NCBI GenBank assembly: GCA_019422905.1
Contig: JAHZCM010000135.1
Span: forward strand, 1 to 5,338
DNA length: 5,338 nucleotides
Direction: 5' to 3'
From: Oscillospiraceae bacterium
GTDB taxonomy: Bacteria; Bacillota; Clostridia; Oscillospirales; Acutalibacteraceae
Made by a program: the position numbers and the translations under genes. Positions 4,820 through 5,338 of this stretch are shown here, one piece after another; the stretch's first letter is position 1, and each line of letters opens with the position of its first letter. Below the pieces are notes generated by a model. It ran no database searches and was not told the origin of the DNA. It saw only the letters and a list, made by a program, of their open reading frames with translations.

Positions 4820-4910
4820 CTTCCTTTCTCTGAAATGCGGCCTTGCAGCTTTCTGCCGGCGAAGCGCCGGCCACTGGCGACTGCCGAAAGGCAGAGCCCG
4901 CAAAATGAAA
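4820..4910 (-). promoter_or_regulatory. Structured GC-rich leader of the SEC-C gene
   Basis: The leader between the start site (about 4930) and the ATG contains two clear hairpins: GCCGGCG/CGCCGGC around 3 bases (4855-4871) and CTGCC/GGCAG around 4 bases (4881-4894). Neither is followed by a T run, so they are not terminators. They match no riboswitch class that I recognise. A role in RNA stability or translation control is possible. Confidence 0.35.
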
Positions 4911-4936
4911 ATATACACAATCGGAATCCAGCACCG

Positions 4937-4965
4937 ATTATACATGAATCCGCGGGACATTTCAA
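4937..4965 (-). promoter_or_regulatory. Promoter of the SEC-C gene
   Basis: On the minus strand TTGAAA (4960-4965) and a perfect TATAAT (4937-4942) are 17 bases apart. The start point should be near 4930, giving a leader of roughly 118 bases. Confidence 0.8.
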
Positions 4966-4984
4966 GCAAAACAAGGATTTTGCA

Positions 4985-5013
4985 TTGAAAAAAGTATAAA
5001 GAAGTGTTATCCT
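4985..5013 (+). promoter_or_regulatory. Promoter of the divergent gene at 5064 (extended -10)
   Basis: TTGAAA (4985-4990) and TATCCT (5008-5013) are 17 bases apart, with TGT directly before the -10 box. Transcription would start near 5020, leaving a leader of about 44 bases. Its -35 lies 19 bases from the -35 of the opposing SEC-C promoter, so the two form a compact divergent pair. Confidence 0.6.
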
Positions 5014-5063
5014 AAATAAAAAGCTGTGTACTGTACGCACAAAAATGACGAGGAGACCGAATT

Positions 5064-5338
5064 ATGGAAAAAGACCTTGAAACATTGCCGGAGCAGCCGG
5101 CAGCCAGCGCTCCGTCGCCCAATATGCCGCAAAATGAATTATATGAGAAGCATGTTTTTTCGGATGAGCCCGTCAAGCCCTCTGAGCGCTCCGTGCCCGA
5201 AGCCGCGCCGGCGCAGGAGGCGGAAACGATTGCTTTTGATAAGCCCACTGTTTTGGACAGCGGCTACGCCGCCCGAAGCAGGGCACGGCAATCCGCCGCT
5301 TCAAAGCCGGCAGACCGCCGGACTGTGCGGCCGCGTCC
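5064..5338 (+). CDS. Unrecognised protein with disordered, Pro/Ala/Glu-rich N-terminus (runs off right edge)
   Basis: The first 91 codons are visible and open to the window edge. AGGAG (5051-5055) lies 8 bases before the ATG, a good ribosome binding site, and a promoter lies upstream. The visible part has no signal peptide, membrane segment or catalytic motif. Residues 1-65 are rich in Glu, Pro and Ala (PEQPAASAPSPN, PEAAPAQEAE), and 68-91 become strongly basic (RSRARQ, DRRTVRPR). Such acidic-then-basic disordered tails often precede a transmembrane helix or a globular domain in Firmicute envelope or cell-division proteins, which would make this the cytoplasmic tail of a membrane protein; that is a guess. 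I do not recognise the family. Confidence 0.75.
   Translation, partial: MEKDLETLPEQPAASAPSPNMPQNELYEKHVFSDEPVKPSERSVPEAAPAQEAETIAFDKPTVLDSGYAARSRARQSAASKPADRRTVRPR

Noticed and set aside
4813..5040. N-terminal extension of the SEC-C protein, with an apparent hydrophobic segment
   Set aside because: It would cross the consensus promoter at 4937-4965 and the leader hairpins; the ATG at 4812 has its own ribosome binding site.

Overview
The window looks like chromosomal DNA of a Clostridia-type Firmicute, probably in the Ruminococcaceae/Oscillospiraceae range. The evidence is strong AGGAGG-type ribosome binding sites, a SEC-C protein, an AlaX-type editing enzyme, an XRE repressor of the kind carried on clostridial integrative elements, and an IS200 remnant. 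This placement is inferred from gene content only. Two compositional regimes are visible: positions 1 to about 2290 are AT-richer and accessory in character, while about 2300-5338 is GC-richer and looks like core chromosome.

Accessory half, all coding on the minus strand and read from right to left. A sigma-70-like protein (783-1922) carries an insertion in region 4 and an extra C-terminal domain. It is followed by a small XRE repressor (336-545) with its own strong extended -10 promoter and a palindrome over the -35. Fourteen bases further on begins a multi-pass, MFS-like membrane protein (1-321) that runs off the left edge. The XRE gene and the membrane protein form one transcription unit, probably autoregulated.

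Seam, about 1943-2300. It holds the left end of an IS200-type insertion sequence: a terminator-like end hairpin, a structured leader, a ribosome binding site and the first 26 or so codons of tnpA. The tnpA gene then breaks off at about 2092. A plus-strand promoter inside tnpA, together with the end hairpin, would produce an antisense RNA over the tnpA start, as art200 does in Salmonella IS200. Left of the break are a long imperfect hairpin and two mini-ORFs that lead by stop/start overlap into the sigma-like gene.

Core half. Reading leftward from 4812 are a SEC-C zinc-motif protein with a consensus promoter, a structured GC-rich leader and its own terminator, then a P-loop kinase-like protein, then an AlaX-L type alanyl-tRNA editing hydrolase. 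The kinase and alaX genes form a likely operon that ends at a strong intrinsic terminator at 2305-2330. On the plus strand a divergent gene starts at 5064 and leaves the window. Its visible part is a disordered, Pro/Ala/Glu-rich N-terminus.

No tRNA, rRNA, CRISPR array or complete mobile element was seen. The most interesting material is the IS200 relic with its control apparatus and the unusual sigma-like protein next to it.
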